Shown: positions 35,355-44,033 of the stretch, piece by piece
How positions within the stretch are numbered: the first letter of the stretch is position 1
How the letters are laid out: every line of letters starts with the position of its first letter
Source of the DNA: Dasania marina DSM 21967
GTDB lineage: Bacteria; Pseudomonadota; Gammaproteobacteria; Pseudomonadales; Dasaniaceae
NCBI RefSeq assembly: GCF_000373485.1
Contig: NZ_KB891575.1
Coordinates: forward strand, 524,035-588,034
DNA length: 64,000 bases
Direction: 5' to 3'
The notes under the pieces: generated by a model
Database searches by the model: none
What the model was told of the DNA's origin: nothing
Seen by the model: the letters and a program-made list of their open reading frames with translations, nothing else
Program-made: the position numbers and the translations under genes

Positions 35355-35431
35355 GCGCCCGTAGCTCAGCTGGATAGAGTAGCGGCTTCCGAAGCCGTTG
35401 GTCACAGGTTCGAATCCTGTCGGGCGCGCCA
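35355..35431 (+). tRNA. tRNA-Arg (anticodon CCG)
   Basis: A 77-base cloverleaf: acceptor GCGCCCG with CGGGCGC, D-arm GCTC/GAGT, anticodon stem GCGGC/GCCGT with loop TTCCGAA (anticodon CCG), T-arm ACAGG/CCTGT with TTCGAAT, discriminator G and encoded CCA. It reads CGG codons. Confidence 0.97.
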
Positions 35432-35473
35432 ATACTAAAAAACCCGGCCTAGCGCCGGGTTTTTTAGTATTGG
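35429..35473 (+). terminator. long terminator hairpin directly on the tRNA 3' end
   Basis: Two perfect 20-base arms (35429-35448 and 35454-35473) with loop CTAGC. The GC core CCCGGC/GCCGGG is followed by TTTTTT. The left arm includes the tRNA CCA, so the tRNA end itself is part of the palindrome. Confidence 0.9.
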
Positions 35474-35731
35474 CTTGCTCGACGGCAAGAACCTGTCGTT
35501 CGACCATTTATGTCCACGACATAAATGGGTACCCAAAGCGCTTCGCGGGGCATGCTAACAACCGAAGGTTGCCCCGCAGGGGTGTTTGCAGCCTCAAGCT
35601 GCAAGCATCAATCCTGTCTTCCCAGCCCAAACAAAACCCACTACCTAAACTGAAGCGCCGGGTTTATTGCACAAACCCCCACCAACCCCTAATCTACCCA
35701 TCATTACTTTAGCAACTCACTAAGCTTACTT

Positions 35732-36751
35732 ATGACCAAACCCTCCATCTACATCGCCTACACAGGCGGCACTATAGGCATGCAACAAACGGCGCAGGGT
35801 TTTGCGCCGGTAGCGGGCTTTTTAACCAGCCACATCAAAACCTTGCCTGAGTTTTACCATGAGGCGATGCCTGAGTTTGTTATTAAAGAATATGATCCCT
35901 TAATCGACTCGGCCAATGCCTCGCCTGCCGACTGGCAACTTATTGCTGATGACATCGCAGCTAACTACGAAGACTATGATGGCTTTGTGATTTTGCATGG
36001 CACCGACACTATGGCTTACACCGCCTCGGCGCTGTCGTTTATGTTGCAGGGTTTAGCCAAGCCGGTGATTATCACCGGTTCGCAAATTCCCTTGGCACAG
36101 CCACATTCGGATGGCCCCAGTAATTTATCACATGCACTGTATCTCGCTGCCAATTACCCGGCGCCAGAAGTCTGTGTATTTTTTGATAAAAAATTATTGC
36201 GCGGCAACCGCAGCACTAAGGTACACGCTGAAGATGTTGATGCCTTTGCCTCGCCTAATTATCCGCCGCTGTTTGAAGCCGACAGTGCTATGCTGCCGCT
36301 CCCAGAGCATCAACAAAAAGCATTAACAGCAACGAATACACTCAGCGTTGCGAATATTAGTCCACAGCCTATTAGTATTTTTACGCTCTACCCCGGCGTT
36401 AGCACAGAGCTACTTGATACGGTGTTACAACAACCGATAAAAGCATTAATACTGCAAAGTTATGGTGCCGGTAATGCCCCACAACACGCAAATTTTATTG
36501 ACGCGCTTGCTGCTGCCAACCAGCGTGGTGTGATTATTATTAATTTAAGCCAGTGCTTACAGGGCAGTGTCAATATGGCCGTTTATGCTACCGGTAAAGC
36601 ACTGGCCGATGCCGGCGTGCTTAGTGGCTATGATATGACCTTAGAAGCCACTATCACTAAGCTACATTTTTTATTGTCTCAAAACATGCCTATAGCCGAG
36701 GTAAAACTCGCCATGAAAAAAAATGTACAAGGCGAACTAAGCGACGGCTAA
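35732..36751 (+). CDS. ansA: L-asparaginase, type I (cytoplasmic)
   Basis: A 339-residue asparaginase without signal peptide. The first catalytic threonine is in IAYTGGTIGMQ; HGTDTMAYTASAL holds the second threonine and the aspartate. GSQIPLAQPHSDGPSN and LLRGNRSTKVHAEDVDAF are typical of AnsA. It releases aspartate and ammonia. Together with glutaminase and glutamate dehydrogenase it points to amide and amino-acid nitrogen use. Confidence 0.94.
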   Translation: MTKPSIYIAYTGGTIGMQQTAQGFAPVAGFLTSHIKTLPEFYHEAMPEFVIKEYDPLIDSANASPADWQLIADDIAANYEDYDGFVILHGTDTMAYTASALSFMLQGLAKPVIITGSQIPLAQPHSDGPSNLSHALYLAANYPAPEVCVFFDKKLLRGNRSTKVHAEDVDAFASPNYPPLFEADSAMLPLPEHQQKALTATNTLSVANISPQPISIFTLYPGVSTELLDTVLQQPIKALILQSYGAGNAPQHANFIDALAAANQRGVIIINLSQCLQGSVNMAVYATGKALADAGVLSGYDMTLEATITKLHFLLSQNMPIAEVKLAMKKNVQGELSDG

Positions 36752-36763
36752 TAAGGCCTGATT

Positions 36764-37486
36764 TTACTGACTTACATAATCATAAAAGGCTTTTAGTAAC
36801 TGCTGGCCATGGCTAGAATCTTTAGTAGTGGCACGTAACTTTGCTACATCCAAACCGACTTCCTGTAAATGCTCGCCTTCTTCGTCGTAAATATCCTGCA
36901 TAATTTCTACATCGTATTCGGGGTGAAACTGCACACCCCAGGCGTGCTGACCGTGGCGAAAAATATGATTGGCATCGTGAGCATTAGCCGCCAAACAGAT
37001 AGCGCCTACCGGCAAAGCCAATACCGATTCAGCATGCGCCGCTTGCATCTGTAATTGCTGGGGCAGCTGACTGAGCAAGACATCGTCGCAAGCGTTGTTA
37101 TTTTGCTGCACAGTAACCGTGCCGTATTCGGCACCGTTAGGGTTGGCAGCCACCACACCGCCCAAGGCATGTGCTAATAATTGATGGCCGAAACACACGC
37201 CTAGCACCGGCACATTTTGCGCCACCGCCTGCGCTAACCACTGCGCGCTGGCTTCGCTCCAGGGTAGCTGCGCCGACACCATATCTACCGAGCCGGTGAC
37301 GATCACTGCACGCACACTATCAGCAGCAGGTAAGGATTCACCTTGATACACTTTGGCAGTGATTATCTGGTCCACCGTGCAACCCATGGCATCACAAAAC
37401 CATTGCACCTCATCACCGCGCCTGGCACACAGGGCGGGTAAATCATCATAAGAAGAACCGGTGCGGATGATGAGTATGGGTTTCAT
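36764..37486 (-). CDS. class I glutamine amidotransferase-like protein
   Basis: A 240-residue stand-alone GATase1 domain with a full triad: cysteine in LGVCFGHQLLAHALGG, histidine and glutamate in QFHPEYD. It lies just downstream of a glutamine-synthetase-like gene, where gamma-glutamyl hydrolases act in polyamine breakdown, but it is not of the PuuD family by motif. The amide donor use or target is unknown. Confidence 0.85.
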   Translation of the reverse strand: MKPILIIRTGSSYDDLPALCARRGDEVQWFCDAMGCTVDQIITAKVYQGESLPAADSVRAVIVTGSVDMVSAQLPWSEASAQWLAQAVAQNVPVLGVCFGHQLLAHALGGVVAANPNGAEYGTVTVQQNNNACDDVLLSQLPQQLQMQAAHAESVLALPVGAICLAANAHDANHIFRHGQHAWGVQFHPEYDVEIMQDIYDEEGEHLQEVGLDVAKLRATTKDSSHGQQLLKAFYDYVSQ

Positions 37487-37511
37487 AATGTTTTCCTAAA
37501 AAATACAGGCG

Positions 37512-37538
37512 AAAAAAAGCCGACATCACATCGGCTTT
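37512..37538 (-). terminator. terminator after the glutamine-synthetase-like gene
   Basis: AAAGCCGA (37516-37523) with TCGGCTTT (37531-37538), followed on the minus strand by seven T. It separates this gene from the amidotransferase. Confidence 0.88.
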
Positions 37539-37570
37539 GTTACAACTAAGTCATTAACTATGGCTACGTT

Positions 37571-38938
37571 TTACGCACCCACTAAATAGGTATCGTACTC
37601 AAAGGCGCTAACGCGGCCTTCAAACTCTTCCTGCTCAGCATGTTTAACGGCACTAAAGGCTTCTTGGAAAGGTGCGCCCAAATGCTCTTTCACATAAGTA
37701 GACGCTTCAAATAGCTCTAAAGCATCGCGCCAGCTGCGTGGCAGTGAGGCCTCAGGTTTATTAACGCTATCGTTTAGCGGCGCATCGGCCTCTAACTTGT
37801 TTTCTATGCCGTATAAAATACCCGATAACAAAGCCGCTTGTGCTAAGTAAGGGTTTAAGTCGGCACCGCCTACGCGGTATTCAATGCGACGCGCTTTCGG
37901 CGAGCCACTGGGTACGCGCATAGCAACGTCACGGTTTTCATAACCCCAGGTAGGTGCCTTAGGAATGTGGCTGCCTACTTTAAAGCGGCGGTAGGAGTTA
38001 AAGTGCGGCGCAAAAATCAACATAGTATCTGACATGGTTTGAGCCAGACCGGCGATAGCGTGACGCAAAGTATCAGTACCTGCTTCAGTGCCGTCATCGA
38101 AGATATTGTTACCGTCATTATCTAATACGCTGCAATGGATATGCATGCCATTGCCGTCCATGTCACCAAAAGGTTTGGCCATAAAGGTAGCGATGTAGCC
38201 ATGCTTTTGCGCCACACCTTTAATAACGCGCTTGAGCATTTGCGCATTATCAGCAGCGTGCAAGGGGTTATCAATATGGTTGAGATTAAGTTCGTACTGG
38301 GCGGGGGCTAGTTCTTTTAACAGACCATCTAAAGGCAGATCCATGGCTACGGCGGCGTCGCGTATATCGTGCATCAACGCAGACTGCTCTTGCATCACAT
38401 CAATGCCGTAAAGCTGGCCCGCCATATGGCTTTTGCCATTAATGCGAGTATCGGGCAGTTGTGGTACACCCATGTCATCGCGTTTTTCTAAGAAGAGGTG
38501 AAACTCTAACTCGGGAGCGGTTACCGGGCGTAGGCCCAACGCTTGGTAGCGCTTGTAGACGTTTTGTAACACAACACGGGGGTCGTAACCCCAAGGCTGG
38601 CCGTCATCGCCGGTGAGCTGCATAAACATTTGGGCGGTGGGGCGCTCTAGCCAAGGCAGTCGTTTTAAGGTGCTGACTATAGGTAGACAAACGCCATCGC
38701 CATCACCGGTCTTATCACACAGTGAGCCTACATCTCTGCCCCACACATCGGGAGAGACAGTGGTAAGGGCAAGCTTTACATCACCCTTGAATACTTTTTC
38801 TAAATTATCTCGGGTTAACCATTTGCCCCTAAAGCTGCCATTGAGGTCGGTTACCATCACCTCTATGGTTTCAATATCGGGGTTATCTGTTAAAAACTGC
38901 TGTGCTATAGCTAAGTCATCGGTATGTTGGGACGTCAC
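37571..38938 (-). CDS. glutamine-synthetase-family ligase (PuuA/GlnA3-like)
   Basis: About 455 residues. N-terminal VMVTDLNGSFRGKWL and catalytic-domain motifs PAQYELNLNHIDNPLHAADNA, MAKPFGDMDGNGMHIHCS and SKPKARRIEYRVGGADLNPYLAQAALL-type segments place it with gamma-glutamyl-amine ligases rather than housekeeping GlnA. I chose GTG at 38938 because AGGAG is 7 bases upstream; an ATG at 38971 is in frame but has no such site. With the class III aminotransferase at 42.3 kb a polyamine or amine role is plausible, not proven. Confidence 0.85.
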   Translation of the reverse strand: MTSQHTDDLAIAQQFLTDNPDIETIEVMVTDLNGSFRGKWLTRDNLEKVFKGDVKLALTTVSPDVWGRDVGSLCDKTGDGDGVCLPIVSTLKRLPWLERPTAQMFMQLTGDDGQPWGYDPRVVLQNVYKRYQALGLRPVTAPELEFHLFLEKRDDMGVPQLPDTRINGKSHMAGQLYGIDVMQEQSALMHDIRDAAVAMDLPLDGLLKELAPAQYELNLNHIDNPLHAADNAQMLKRVIKGVAQKHGYIATFMAKPFGDMDGNGMHIHCSVLDNDGNNIFDDGTEAGTDTLRHAIAGLAQTMSDTMLIFAPHFNSYRRFKVGSHIPKAPTWGYENRDVAMRVPSGSPKARRIEYRVGGADLNPYLAQAALLSGILYGIENKLEADAPLNDSVNKPEASLPRSWRDALELFEASTYVKEHLGAPFQEAFSAVKHAEQEEFEGRVSAFEYDTYLVGA

Positions 38939-39093
38939 AATTCTTCTCCTACGATAGATGGCAGTAAGCATAGATTGTTGTCAACAGATAACAATACTCC
39001 AAGAGTGTTGGTTTTTGACCGCTGGACAGCAGTGATAGTTTCTGACAAGAAATAGCTAAGCCATTGTTTAATAGGCTAATTTTTTAATTTTGA

Positions 39094-39312
39094 TTAGCGC
39101 GAGCCTAACTGCTGTAAGTGTTGATTTACTTTTTTATCTAAACTGCCTACCCACATTTGAGGCATGATTCTGAAAATTTTGGCTATTAACTTCCCGGCTA
39201 GCTGCTGCTCATCAGCATTATTGGCCACCATTAAGGAGTCTTTCGCCCACAGATAGCACTTGGCTAAATTACGCTCGCTGGGAAGTTGGTTATTGGCAGG
39301 TATGAGGGACAT
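39094..39312 (-). CDS. small hypothetical protein
   Basis: A possible 72-residue soluble protein (contains KCYLWAKDSLMVANNADEQQ and a helical C-terminus), no recognised family. No clear ribosome binding site. Kept because the region has no other gene and the composition looks coding; it may be spurious. Confidence 0.4.
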   Translation of the reverse strand: MSLIPANNQLPSERNLAKCYLWAKDSLMVANNADEQQLAGKLIAKIFRIMPQMWVGSLDKKVNQHLQQLGSR

Positions 39313-39467
39313 ACATATATAACGTAGCGGTGAGTAAGTAGGGGCGATTCAATCTACTTAATTTTACTCATTTACTTGGCAACCTGCTGATATTACCTAT
39401 GCTCTTTAATACCAATGTCTTATACAACATTCGCTTCTATAAGAACGATAATAAAGAGAAACCACCT

Positions 39468-40829
39468 ATGAGTTATGACGAAAGTTTAAGCAGCGACCAA
39501 GAATTAGAACGTTTTATGAACGGCTTGATCCGCAGAAACCCCGGAGAAGAAGATTTCCACCAAGCGGTACATGAAGTGGCTGCCACTATTATTCCCTATA
39601 TCCACGATAAACCCCATTACCGAATCCCCCATATTCTCGAACGCATGACGGAACCTGACCGTATCGTTACGTTTCGCGTTTGCTGGGAAGATGATGAGGG
39701 CAATGTACGGGTAAATCGTGGCTATAGAGTGCAGTGCAATAATGCCATAGGCCCTTATAAAGGCGGCTTGCGCTTTCACCCTGATGTCACCTTAAGCACA
39801 CTGAAATTTTTAGCCTTTGAGCAAACCTTTAAAAACAGCCTCACCGGCCTGCCCATGGGTGGCGGTAAAGGCGGTTCCGATTTTAACTCCAAGGGTAAGT
39901 CTGATAGGGAAGTAATGCGTTTTTGCCAAGCGTTTATGACCCAGTTATCACGCCACATAGGCCAAAATACCGATGTACCGGCAGGTGACATAGGCGTAGG
40001 CGCACGTGAGATTGGTTATTTATTTGGCCAACACAAACGGTTAACCAACGAATTTACGGGCGTACTCACAGGCAAAGGCCTTTCCTATGGCGGCAGTTTG
40101 GTAAGAATGGAAGCCACCGGCTATGGTGCGGTTTATTTTCTTGAAGACATGCTGAAAGAAAAAGGTACCACATTAGAAGGAAAAACCGCGGTCATTTCCG
40201 GCTCGGGCAATGTCGCAACATTTGCCGCTAAAAAATTAATGGCATTAGGCGCAAAGGTCGTCACCCTATCTGACTCTTCGGGCTATATTTATGACCCCGA
40301 TGGTTTAACCGAAGAAAAACTCAATTATATTCTCGAATTAAAAAATGTTCGTCGCGGCAGAATTTCTGAATACGCAAAAGAATACGGGGTTAAATTTGTT
40401 GAAGGTAAAGCGCCTTGGGAAGTTCCCTGTGATGTTGCCCTGCCCTGTGCCACCCAAAACGAGCTCAACAAAGAAGATGCTGAAGCACTGGTAAAAAATG
40501 GCTGCATTGCCGTTTCCGAAGGTGCCAACATGCCCACTGAAGAAGCCGGGGTTGCTGTATTTTTAGCGGCTGGCGTCGCCTTCGCCCCCAGTAAAGCAGC
40601 CAATGCCGGCGGCGTGGCGATGAGCGGTTTAGAAATGAGCCAAAACAGCGCACGTATTTCTTGGGCTGAAGTTGATCTCAATAAGCAGTTGCGAGATATT
40701 ATGGGGAAAATTCATGACACTTGCGTATTGTATGGCCGCGAGGGCGACCATATAAATTATGTGAAGGGCGCTAATATTGGTGGCTTTATTAAAGTCGCCG
40801 ATGCCATGTTGGCTTATGGAGTGCTTTAA
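39468..40829 (+). CDS. gdhA: NADP-specific glutamate dehydrogenase
   Basis: About 453 residues (E. coli GdhA 447). PYKGGLRFHPDVTLSTLKFLAFEQTFKNSLTGLPMGGGKGGSDF contains the substrate lysines; the Rossmann part begins VISGSGNVATFAAKKL and ends with GVAMSGLEMSQN. It makes glutamate from 2-oxoglutarate and ammonia when ammonium is high. An open frame runs back to 39399, but the family begins near the ATG used. Confidence 0.95.
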   Translation: MSYDESLSSDQELERFMNGLIRRNPGEEDFHQAVHEVAATIIPYIHDKPHYRIPHILERMTEPDRIVTFRVCWEDDEGNVRVNRGYRVQCNNAIGPYKGGLRFHPDVTLSTLKFLAFEQTFKNSLTGLPMGGGKGGSDFNSKGKSDREVMRFCQAFMTQLSRHIGQNTDVPAGDIGVGAREIGYLFGQHKRLTNEFTGVLTGKGLSYGGSLVRMEATGYGAVYFLEDMLKEKGTTLEGKTAVISGSGNVATFAAKKLMALGAKVVTLSDSSGYIYDPDGLTEEKLNYILELKNVRRGRISEYAKEYGVKFVEGKAPWEVPCDVALPCATQNELNKEDAEALVKNGCIAVSEGANMPTEEAGVAVFLAAGVAFAPSKAANAGGVAMSGLEMSQNSARISWAEVDLNKQLRDIMGKIHDTCVLYGREGDHINYVKGANIGGFIKVADAMLAYGVL

Positions 40830-40908
40830 AAAGAGAGGTGAGATTTTGAATTCTCTAGCTCTTCTGTCAACGATTACCTTAAGTGTTTAGAGGGGGGGTT
40901 TAAGACTA

Positions 40909-40943
40909 TAAAAATGGGGCTTGCTTTGCCGCTTGCCCCATTT
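40909..40943 (+). terminator. gdhA terminator
   Basis: AAATGGGGC (40912-40920) with GCCCCATTT (40935-40943), then a T-rich tail. Confidence 0.75.
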
Positions 40944-40970
40944 ATATTTTCGTTATTACGCAGTGGTGCG

Positions 40971-41957
40971 CTAACTAAAAGCCTTAAACTTTTCCGCCTG
41001 CGCGGCATGGGCCTGCTGATATTCTGCTTTTAGGCGATTAACCAGCTCGGCGGTAGTGGGCACATCGTGTATGCCTCCCACGCCTTGCCCTGCGGACCAA
41101 ATATCCTTCCAGGCCTTTTTCTTGCCGGTTTTTTCATCGCCTACCATTTCGGCACCAAAGTCTATCTCGGCAGCGGGCGTAAGGTCGTCTGGATCATAAC
41201 CGGCATCAGCTACGCTCTCACGCATAAACGAAGCGGGCACACCTGATATAGCAGGTGTGTAAACTATATCGGCCGCGGATGAGCGCACTATCATATCTTT
41301 GTAGTCATCGACTACGCGACATTCTTTAGTGGCTAAAAATCGCGTGCCCGCATAGGCCAAATCGGCGCCCATCATTTGTGCTGCGGCAATATCGCTACCG
41401 CGCGACACACAACCGGCCAGCAATATCGTTTTATCAAAAAACTCACGCAACTCACCGATTAAGGTAAGCGGATTCCAATGGCCCGCATGGCCACCGGCAC
41501 CGCCACTCACTGCAATCAAGCCATCAACATTCATAGACGCGGCTTTTTTCGCGAAGCGCACATTTACCACATCGTGAAACACAATGCCGCCATAGGCGTG
41601 GATGCGATCTATCACTTCAGCATTACAACTGAGTGAGGTAATGATGAGCTTCACTTGGTGCTTCTCGATAATCGCTAAATCATCAAGCAGGCGCGGGTTA
41701 GATTTATGTACAATCAGGTTCACTCCGTAAGGAGCAGGCTTTTGGCCCGTCTCCTGCTCAAACTGTGCTAACTGTTTATCAATTTCAGTTAGCCACTCAT
41801 CTAACTGCGCTGTAGTGCGCGGGTTCAACGCAGGGAAGGTACCTACCACCCCGGCCTTACAACACTCAACGACTAGCTCTGGCCCTGAGGCTAAAAACAT
41901 AGGTGCCGCAATTAAGGGCAGCGATAAACGATTTTTTAATACTTCGGGTAATGACAT
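40971..41957 (-). CDS. nitronate monooxygenase family flavoprotein
   Basis: A 328-residue NMO/2-nitropropane dioxygenase TIM barrel. PLIAAPMFLASGPELVVECCKAGVVGTFP is the FMN-binding start; the SGGAGGHAGHWNP loop has the catalytic histidine and GADLAYAGTRFLATKE binds phosphate. It oxidises alkyl nitronates or related compounds; the family also includes enoyl reductase-like members. It is first downstream of the aminotransferase in the same direction but separated by 390 bases of repeats. Confidence 0.88.
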   Translation of the reverse strand: MSLPEVLKNRLSLPLIAAPMFLASGPELVVECCKAGVVGTFPALNPRTTAQLDEWLTEIDKQLAQFEQETGQKPAPYGVNLIVHKSNPRLLDDLAIIEKHQVKLIITSLSCNAEVIDRIHAYGGIVFHDVVNVRFAKKAASMNVDGLIAVSGGAGGHAGHWNPLTLIGELREFFDKTILLAGCVSRGSDIAAAQMMGADLAYAGTRFLATKECRVVDDYKDMIVRSSAADIVYTPAISGVPASFMRESVADAGYDPDDLTPAAEIDFGAEMVGDEKTGKKKAWKDIWSAGQGVGGIHDVPTTAELVNRLKAEYQQAHAAQAEKFKAFS

Positions 41958-42000
41958 TTCAATAATCTCGTCAATTAAATCAACTTAAATTTACAGCCTT

Positions 42001-42256
42001 TTCGTCATACCCATAGCACTCGCTACGCGTATGGGGCAGGCTCTGCCGGACTCGATCCGGTATTCATCTTCTTTCAAATCCATGGATTCCGGGTCTAGCC
42101 CGGAATGACAGTCCTCTTTCTGCTATGCCAGCACTCTTTCTGTCTTGCCGGACTTGATCCGGCATCCATCTTTCTGTTTAAAGCCTGTGGATTCCGGCAT
42201 ACCCCAGGGCACCCCCCTCTTGCTTCGCAATTCACCTTGTCCGCCGGAATGACGAT
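42001..42256. repeat. cluster of REP-like palindromes
   Basis: Successive palindromes include GCCGGACTCGATCCGG near 42047, ATTCCGGGTCTAGCCCGGAAT near 42087, GCCGGACTTGATCCGGC near 42149 and a final GCCGGAATGAC. These fill most of the 387-base gene-free interval 41958-42344. No REP-associated transposase is in the window. Confidence 0.85.
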
Positions 42257-42270
42257 CTAACGTATTTTCC

Positions 42271-42339
42271 TAGCGACCAGCGACTATTCACTAGAGACTT
42301 TTTTCTTACCTCTTGTAGCTTGCCTCTTGCCGCTTGCAA
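42271..42339. repeat. composite heptad block: TAG-type then inverted AAG-type
   Basis: TAGCGAC, CAGCGAC, TATTCAC, TAGAGAC (42271-42298), six T, then CTTACCT, CTTGTAG, CTTGCCT, CTTGCCG, CTTGCAA (42305-42339). It runs into a 9-bp palindrome (CAAAAGCGC at 42337-42345, GCGCTTTTG at 42349-42357) whose loop holds the aminotransferase stop codon. Confidence 0.93.
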
Positions 42340-42344
42340 AAGCG

Positions 42345-43763
42345 CTAAGCGCTTTTGGCTACGCTATTCCAATGCCCTGCTTGCTCCAGCTCTACCATGA
42401 CCGCTTCAATACTTTCACGCAAGGTAGCAACAATATGGTCTACCTGCTCTTTCGTTAATACTACCGGTGGCGACAATACGTTTAAGTGACCTATAGGGCG
42501 CACCAATACACCGCGCTTAGCTGCTTGGTCGGTAATCCAGCGGCCTATATCTAGCTCTTCGGGGAACAGTTCTTTGGTTTCTTTATTGGCAACGTTCTCT
42601 ATGCAAATCATAAAGTTTTTGCCGCGTACTTCACCGACTATAGGTAAATCAAGCAAGGTTTCCAACTGCTGTTGAAAATAAGGACCTACCTCGCGTACAT
42701 GCTCTAGTATTTTTTCATCTTCTATAATTTCAATATTTTTGAGTGCCGCTCTACAGGCAACCGGGTGACCTGAGTAGGTGAAGCCATGGGCAAAGTAACG
42801 GCCTTTGCCGCTCTCACTAATCACATCCCAAATGCCATCAGAAAAAATAGTGGCACCCAACGGCTGGTAGCCTGAAGTTAAACCTTTCGCTGACGTAATA
42901 ATATCAGGCTGTATGCCAAATACGGATTCCGAAGCAAACCATTCACCCACACGGCCGAAGGCGGTTACCACTTCATCGGACACATACAGAATATCGTTAG
43001 CCTTACAGGTTTCCCACATTCTGCGTATATAACCTTTAGGTGGAACAAGAACGCCGCCAGAACCCATGATAGGCTCAGCAAAAAACGCTGCGACTTTATC
43101 GGCACCGCCCAACTCGGTAATTTTATCTTCAAACTCTTTGATTAAAGAGTCGGTGTACTGCTCTTCACTCATACCTACTGGCGCACGGTAGTAGTAAGGG
43201 CAAGAGATGTGATGGATGGTGTCAGTAATGTAATCAAATTCTTTTATATGGTCGGCGTTTTTGCCACCTATAGACATAGCCGCATAGGTAGAACCGTGAT
43301 ACGCCTCTTTGCGGGCGATGATGTGTTTTTTGTCATGCAGGCCGCGGCAATTTTGATAAAAGTGGATTAAACGAAAAGCGGTATCAATCGCAGTAGAACC
43401 ACCGCAAGAGAAAAACACCCGATTCAAATCACCCGGTGCAAGCTCGGCTAATTTCTTAGCTAACTGGCCTGCGGGAATATTGGTCATATCAACCATGGGG
43501 TTGGCGTAAGCCATTTGGCGTACTTGGTCGGCGATAGCTTCAACCATATCTTCACGGCCCAGACCTATGTTGGTACACCACATACCGCCTATGGCATCTA
43601 AAAATTTATTGCCCTCGGTATCGTAGATATAAGCACCCTCGGCTTTAGCTATGGGTAGCGCACCATCTTTTTTGAAAGCATCAAAATACTGCCAGGGGTG
43701 TAAAAAATGGTTTTTATCATCCTCTACGATTTTGTTAGTGTCGTACTGCTCAAATTCGCTCAT
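42345..43763 (-). CDS. class III aminotransferase (omega-transaminase)
   Basis: About 472 residues, fold-type I PLP. YIYDTEGNKFLDAIGGMWCTNIG, HGSTYAAMSIGGK, DEVVTAFGRVGEWF and the PLP lysine in TSAKGLTSGYQPLGA are typical of putrescine/beta-alanine-pyruvate transaminases such as SpuC. ATG at 43763 is preferred (AAGGAAG upstream); an ATG 18 bases earlier sits on a palindrome edge. Amines are the probable substrates. Its last codons are inside a palindrome. Confidence 0.9.
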   Translation of the reverse strand: MSEFEQYDTNKIVEDDKNHFLHPWQYFDAFKKDGALPIAKAEGAYIYDTEGNKFLDAIGGMWCTNIGLGREDMVEAIADQVRQMAYANPMVDMTNIPAGQLAKKLAELAPGDLNRVFFSCGGSTAIDTAFRLIHFYQNCRGLHDKKHIIARKEAYHGSTYAAMSIGGKNADHIKEFDYITDTIHHISCPYYYRAPVGMSEEQYTDSLIKEFEDKITELGGADKVAAFFAEPIMGSGGVLVPPKGYIRRMWETCKANDILYVSDEVVTAFGRVGEWFASESVFGIQPDIITSAKGLTSGYQPLGATIFSDGIWDVISESGKGRYFAHGFTYSGHPVACRAALKNIEIIEDEKILEHVREVGPYFQQQLETLLDLPIVGEVRGKNFMICIENVANKETKELFPEELDIGRWITDQAAKRGVLVRPIGHLNVLSPPVVLTKEQVDHIVATLRESIEAVMVELEQAGHWNSVAKSA

Positions 43764-43780
43764 GGTTACTTCCTTCTTCA

Positions 43781-43911
43781 TCAGCCCTTAGGGCTGAGCT
43801 TTAAGTTTCAAGCGGCAAGCTTTAAGAAAAAACATTCTTGGTGCCGGCTTGTTGTGATTTTTCAGCCCTTTGGGCTGAGCTTTAAGCCGCAAGTGGCAAG
43901 CTTAAAGTGGA
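43781..43911. repeat. direct duplication of a hairpin-plus-heptad unit
   Basis: Copy one: TCAGCCC/GGGCTGA hairpin (43781-43797), then AAGTTTC, AAGCGGC, AAGCTTT, AAGAAAA. Copy two: CAGCCC/GGGCTG hairpin (43863-43877), then AAGCCGC, AAGTGGC, AAGCTTA, AAGTGGA. The copies are about 80 bases apart, upstream of the aminotransferase. Confidence 0.92.
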
Positions 43912-43934
43912 TTCCGGGTCTAGCCCGGAATGAC
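43911..43934. repeat. single REP-like palindrome
   Basis: ATTCCGGG and CCCGGAAT arms around TCTAG, the same sequence as one palindrome in the 42.0-42.26 kb cluster. Confidence 0.8.
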
Positions 43935-43952
43935 AATCTAAGGTGTTTTTCC

Positions 43953-44030
43953 TAGCGACTAGCGACTACTCACTAGAGACTTCTTCTTATTTTTTCTTAC
44001 CTCTTGAAGCTTGCCGCTTACAGCTTTCAC
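43953..44030. repeat. composite heptad block, second copy
   Basis: TAGCGAC, TAGCGAC, TACTCAC, TAGAGAC (43953-43980), a T-rich spacer, then CTTACCT, CTTGAAG, CTTGCCG, CTTACAG, CTTTCAC (43996-44030). Same order as the block at 42271-42339. It meets a 10-bp palindrome (TTTCACGGGC at 44025-44034, GCCCGTGAAA at 44041-44050) holding the next gene's stop codon. Confidence 0.93.
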
Positions 44031-44033
44031 GGG

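Noticed and set aside
35286-35507. Open frame of 73 codons overlapping tRNA-Arg on the opposite strand
   Set aside because: It is the reverse of the tRNA and its terminator, a common false prediction.
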